This document shows, piece by piece, positions 6,538-8,916 of a DNA stretch of 8,916 nt. Source of the stretch: Oscillospiraceae bacterium (lineage in GTDB: Bacteria; Bacillota; Clostridia; Oscillospirales; Acutalibacteraceae); NCBI GenBank assembly GCA_031267335.1, contig JAIRZH010000038.1, forward strand, positions 1 through 8,916. Reading direction: 5' to 3'. A program made the translations under genes and the position numbers. Every line of letters begins with the position of its first letter. Position 1 is the first letter of the stretch. Below the pieces are notes generated by a model that worked only from the letters and a program-made list of their open reading frames with translations, ran no database searches and was not told the DNA's origin.

Positions 6538-7437
6538 GTGGAATATATTTTGCAAACCGAAAATCTTACCAAGAGCTATTCGGGTAAGAGTGTTATCAAT
6601 AAGGTAAATTTGGAAGTCCCTAAGGGAGCTGTTTATGGTTTGATAGGCAAAAATGGCTCCGGAAAAACCACCACAATGCGCATGATAACCGGATTAGCTA
6701 CGCCGACTTCTGGGAATATTAGATTTTTTGAGGATTCGTATCGAGGCAAACATAGGTCTAAAATCAGCGCTGTAATTGAATATCCTTCGTTTTATCCATC
6801 TATGAATGCGAAGCAAAATATGCAAGCACAAAGTTTGGCTTTAGGAATCAAAAATAATAAATCTATTGGTGAATTGCTAGAGTTAGTTGGATTAACTGGT
6901 ACAGCGGGGAAAAAAGTCAAAAATTTTTCGCTCGGCATGAAACAACGCCTTGCTATTTCCATGGCACTTATCGGTGAGCCTGATTTTTTATTTCTTGATG
7001 AACCGATTAATGGTCTTGATCCAAGTGGAATAAAAGAAATAAGACACTTGATTATAAATTTAAATCAAGAAAAAAACGTTACAATTATGATTTCTAGCCA
7101 TATTCTTGGCGAACTTGAAAAAATCGCTACACATTATGGTGTTTTGAAGGAAGGCGAATTAATTGAACAATTCAGTTCGGAAGAAATAAAATCCAGAATA
7201 AAATCATGTATTAAAGTAAGGGTTAATGATGCTAGCCGCGCACTTGAGGTTATTGTTCAAAATTTAAATATCCAAGATTACAAACTGGAAGAAAAAGAAA
7301 TTATTATTTATGATGAATCCGCTGATAGCAGAACGATAAATTCTGAGTTAGTTAAAAATGATATTGTTGTTGAATCTATCGCTGCGGAAAATGGCGATTA
7401 TGAAGATTATTTTATAAAATTAATGGGAGGAAATTAG
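6538..7437 (+). CDS. ABC transporter ATP-binding protein, bacitracin/lantibiotic-resistance type
   Basis: This is the nucleotide-binding subunit of a BcrA/LanF-type exporter, which moves or expels peptide antibiotics at the membrane. I place the start at GTG 6538 (299 residues), because GAGGAG at 6522-6527 lies 10 bases before it and the resulting MEYILQTENLTKSY opening is typical. A TTG at 6520 would overlap that ribosome site. In this numbering: Walker A GKNGSGKTT 37-45, signature FSLGMKQR 130-137 in place of LSGGQ, Walker B FLFLDE 150-155, and H-loop His188. The Q-loop position is IEYPSFYP with Glu81 instead of Gln. This 'E-loop' is reported for lantibiotic-immunity ATPases of the LanF group. 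The C-terminal third (about 210-299) is the usual regulatory extension. The permease starts one base after the stop, with its ribosome site (GGGAGG) inside this gene. The substrate is unknown, and no bacteriocin or two-component genes are nearby. Confidence 0.93.
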   Translation: MEYILQTENLTKSYSGKSVINKVNLEVPKGAVYGLIGKNGSGKTTTMRMITGLATPTSGNIRFFEDSYRGKHRSKISAVIEYPSFYPSMNAKQNMQAQSLALGIKNNKSIGELLELVGLTGTAGKKVKNFSLGMKQRLAISMALIGEPDFLFLDEPINGLDPSGIKEIRHLIINLNQEKNVTIMISSHILGELEKIATHYGVLKEGELIEQFSSEEIKSRIKSCIKVRVNDASRALEVIVQNLNIQDYKLEEKEIIIYDESADSRTINSELVKNDIVVESIAAENGDYEDYFIKLMGGN

Positions 7438-7438
7438 A

Positions 7439-8227
7439 ATGTTAAAATTATTAGCTTCTGATTTTTATAAGCTTTTTTCTCGAAAGTCTTTTTATATTTG
7501 CGCTTTAATCGGGATGTTTATCGCAGTTATAAATGTTTTAACTTTAAGTTATCAAATGGGTTCACAATATGGTATTCCTGATTTAGACTTAAAAATGCTC
7601 GGTTATAATGCTATGTTAGTTATAACTTCCGGGGCTGCTGCAATTGGGTTAGTAACTACTATATTTTCTTCGATTTTTGTATCAACAGAATTTTCTACTG
7701 GAATGGTCCGAACAGTTTTGCTACGTGGCGCTAATCGATTTGCTTTTTATTTCTCAAAATTAATTGTTATTATTTCGGTTCCAATTATTTTTACAATACT
7801 TTCTTGTGGAGCGTCTTTTGCAGCGGGTTGTTATTTATGGGGTATGGGAGAGCCTACGCAAACAATATTAATCGGTATCGCGAAATCACTAGGAATGTTT
7901 TTAATGGTGCAAGCGGCACTGCATTCAATTTACGTTATGATTGCTTTTTTAACACGTTCTACAGGCACTACGGTTTCTGTTAATTTGGCTGTTTTTTTCC
8001 CGCTTATACCAACGATGTTAATTTGGCTTGTGGAATTTGTTCTTTCTAAATGGTTTGATTTGCACAAAAACATCGGAGAATACTGGATTGGAAATTATTC
8101 AAGTGTTTTTGAACAAACATTTTTTTCAAAAGATTATGTTATAAAGATTTTAGCAGTTTCAACATCATATTTTGTGGTTTCAACGCTGATAGGGTGTTTT
8201 ACTTTTTGGAAACGTGACATAAAATAA
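7439..8227 (+). CDS. ABC-2 type permease of a BcrB-like peptide exporter
   Basis: This 262-residue integral membrane partner of the preceding ATPase has about six spans (roughly residues 18-38, 60-82, 104-130, 147-170, 178-203 and 234-255). The loop EFSTGMVRTVLLRGANR at 84-100 is the characteristic ABC-2 cytoplasmic coupling segment, with conserved Glu, Thr and Arg positions. The N-terminus (MLKLLASDFYKLFSRKSFY) is the amphipathic helix usual in this group. Only one permease gene is present, so the transporter is more like BcrAB (homodimeric permease) than the three-gene LanFEG, unless a second permease was lost to the mobile elements that follow. Start ATG with GGGAGG eight bases upstream. 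No signs of truncation. Confidence 0.9.
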   Translation: MLKLLASDFYKLFSRKSFYICALIGMFIAVINVLTLSYQMGSQYGIPDLDLKMLGYNAMLVITSGAAAIGLVTTIFSSIFVSTEFSTGMVRTVLLRGANRFAFYFSKLIVIISVPIIFTILSCGASFAAGCYLWGMGEPTQTILIGIAKSLGMFLMVQAALHSIYVMIAFLTRSTGTTVSVNLAVFFPLIPTMLIWLVEFVLSKWFDLHKNIGEYWIGNYSSVFEQTFFSKDYVIKILAVSTSYFVVSTLIGCFTFWKRDIK

Positions 8228-8345
8228 ATTATTTAAATTTCATATTAATTTAGCCATTTTATAGGATTTTAATAATACTTGTGACATGCTTTGAAATAGA
8301 CTTATTTTAAAATTGATTCTTTCTTTGTTTTGCAAAAAATTTTTA
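8228..8345. other. AT-rich gap after the permease
   Basis: About 120 bases separate the permease stop from the second MITE-like element. I see no GC-rich stem followed by a T-run, so no convincing intrinsic terminator, and no coding-like frame. Transcription may run into the adjoining repeat. Confidence 0.4.
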
Positions 8346-8506
8346 GAGTCTGTTTGATATTTCTTAAGCAGTGCAAATTTTATGATAAAATTTTTAAAAT
8401 TCGAAGTATGCGGAAAGCAAATACTGATGTATTTAACTAACGAGCAATGTAGAATTTTGAAAATTTTTAATTAAATACGGCCGCTTCAAAAATATTAAAC
8501 GGACTC
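8346..8506 (-). mobile_element. MITE-like repeat, copy 2 (inverted)
   Basis: This 161-bp element is homologous over its full length to the one at 5331-5490, but in reverse orientation; by eye about three quarters of positions agree. Its ends are GAGTCTGTTTGATATTT and, inverted, GAGTCCGTTTAATATTT. TA lies on each side (8344-8345 and 8507-8508). It lacks coding capacity. Its right end abuts the broken IS5-type sequence. An alternative reading is that 8346-8699 is one larger decayed IS derivative, because TTA lies on both outer sides (8343-8345 and 8700-8702). Confidence 0.8.
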
Positions 8507-8528
8507 TATAATATCGTACTAATCAACG

Positions 8529-8624
8529 TTAGTTTACTATGAATTGTAGATGTTTAATTTTAAGGATCAAAAAATCTTCTATTAATTCCCATTGTATATT
8601 TGTTAAATCTTTTTCATATTTCAT
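8529..8624 (-). pseudogene. Truncated IS5-family transposase (N-terminus only)
   Basis: This 31-codon frame begins MKYEKDLTNIQWELIEDF, the hallmark start of IS5-family transposases with the DUF4096-type N-terminal domain (usual pattern 'Y-x-x-D-L-T-D-x-Q-W-x-L-I-E-x-x-L'). Real family members continue for hundreds of residues. Here the similarity fades after residue 19 and a TAA ends the frame. A +1 shift would give a plausible FFDP continuation before another stop, so a frameshift plus deletion is likely. The AGGTTTG upstream of the ATG is its ribosome site. It lacks the DDE catalytic domain and is nonfunctional. Confidence 0.75.
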
Positions 8625-8654
8625 AAAATCAAACCTATATAATAATTTTACAGT

Positions 8655-8660
8655 ATTATA
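8655..8660 (-). promoter_or_regulatory. Extended -10 of the IS5-type transposase remnant
   Basis: The minus-strand sequence TGTTATAAT is a perfect TATAAT with a TG one base upstream. No good -35 lies 17 bases further up. Transcription would start near 8648, about 24 bases before the transposase ATG. Confidence 0.45.
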
Positions 8661-8787
8661 ACATAAAAATATCATGAAAATTTTGTTAAAGACAGATTCT
8701 TAAAGTTATTTTATTTTGTTTGTTTTTGTCATTCGGTTATTATTTTAATTCTGGATAAAGTATTTCTGGGAGTGTTTCCAAAATAAT

Positions 8788-8793
8788 TATAAT
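8788..8793 (+). promoter_or_regulatory. -10 element before the IS1-like transposase
   Basis: A perfect TATAAT lies 29 bases before the ATG, which would start transcription at the foot of the start-codon hairpin (8799-8826). No clear -35 is seen: the expected position reads TCTGGG or TTCTGG. Confidence 0.4.
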
Positions 8794-8798
8794 ATGAT

Positions 8799-8826
8799 AC
8801 ATTTCAAACCAAGGTGTTTGAAATGT
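8799..8826. repeat. Hairpin enclosing the transposase start codon
   Basis: ACATTTCAAAC at 8799-8809 is perfectly inverted as GTTTGAAATGT at 8816-8826 around a 6-base loop (CAAGGT). The ATG of the IS1-like gene (8823-8825) lies within the right arm, and the only ribosome-site candidate (AAGG) lies in the loop. In an mRNA this would hide the start codon. It could equally be a DNA-binding palindrome. Confidence 0.6.
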
Positions 8827-8916
8827 ATAAATGTAAAAAATGCAGTAGCCAAAATTATGTAAAAGCAGGATTTGTCAAAAGCGAACAACGATATAAATGT
8901 AAAAATTGTGGCTGCC
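8823..8916 (+). CDS. IS1-like transposase, N-terminal zinc finger (partial, runs off window)
   Basis: The first 31 codons read MYKCKKCSSQNYVKAGFVKS, then EQRYKCKNCGC, and are open to the window edge. The pattern C4-x2-C7 ... V-K-x-G ... QRYKC26-x2-C29-G is the InsA-type zinc-binding DNA-recognition domain that begins IS1-family transposases. The catalytic part is outside the window, so completeness cannot be judged. IS1595-type and other zinc-finger transposases have similar starts, so the family is likely but not certain. Confidence 0.78.
   Translation, partial: MYKCKKCSSQNYVKAGFVKSEQRYKCKNCGC

Larger units (their letters stand above)
8507..8699 (-). mobile_element. 5'-end fragment of an IS5-family element
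   Basis: The fragment carries the transposase start (see 8529-8624), its own promoter and an outer end. On the minus strand the outer end reads GAATCTGTCTTTAAC (8685-8699), resembling the MITE-like terminus GAGTCTGTTTGATAT. A perfect TATAAT with an upstream TG (8655-8660) lies about 30 bases before the ATG. The remainder of the IS is absent: the sequence passes directly into the inner end of the second MITE-like repeat. Confidence 0.6.

Noticed and set aside
5331..8506. CRISPR array or phage-type attachment repeats
   Set aside because: There are only two copies, inverted and 3 kb apart, with terminal inverted repeats and no integrase or cas genes; these are transposon-like features.

Overview
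This is a strongly AT-rich bacterial window using the standard genetic code: TGA ends the HD-protein gene and tryptophan is TGG. The mix of a bacterial V/A-type ATPase, an IscS/NifS desulfurase, a thioredoxin and a BcrA-type peptide-export ATPase suggests a low-GC Firmicute, most likely a Clostridia-type anaerobe. Decayed IS pieces and non-autonomous repeats would fit a host-restricted or endosymbiotic lineage, but that is inference. I cannot name a species.

Left part (144-4967, all minus strand, transcribed right to left): a cysteine desulfurase, a thioredoxin, then three subunits of a V/A-type ATPase in the order G/H-like stalk subunit, subunit C and subunit I. The genes are closely spaced. 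The rest of the ATPase operon (K, E, F, A, B, D) is not present and is expected beyond base 1. The desulfurase has a plausible promoter just upstream, and the ATPase genes may have a second one of their own.

Middle intergenic region (4968-5646), between divergent transcription units: it holds the desulfurase promoter, a 54-bp near-perfect palindrome flanked by TA, a short coding-like remnant, and a 160-bp MITE-like repeat with terminal inverted repeats and flanking TAA.

Right part (5647-8227, plus strand): an HD-domain 5'-deoxynucleotidase of the YfbR type carrying an unusual hydrophobic N-terminus. A two-gene ABC transporter of the bacitracin/lantibiotic-resistance type follows, with a strong promoter of its own (TTGACA-N18-TAGAAT).

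Far right (8346-8916): a second copy of the 160-bp repeat, in inverted orientation relative to the first. Next to it lies the 5' end of a broken IS5-family transposase, whose outer end resembles the repeat's termini. The start of an IS1-like transposase, cut by the window edge, has its start codon inside a perfect hairpin.

The most notable features are the inverted pair of MITE-like repeats bracketing the HD and ABC genes, their likely IS5-type parent, and the apparently membrane-anchored or exported YfbR homologue. I did not find a clear new defence or biosynthetic system.
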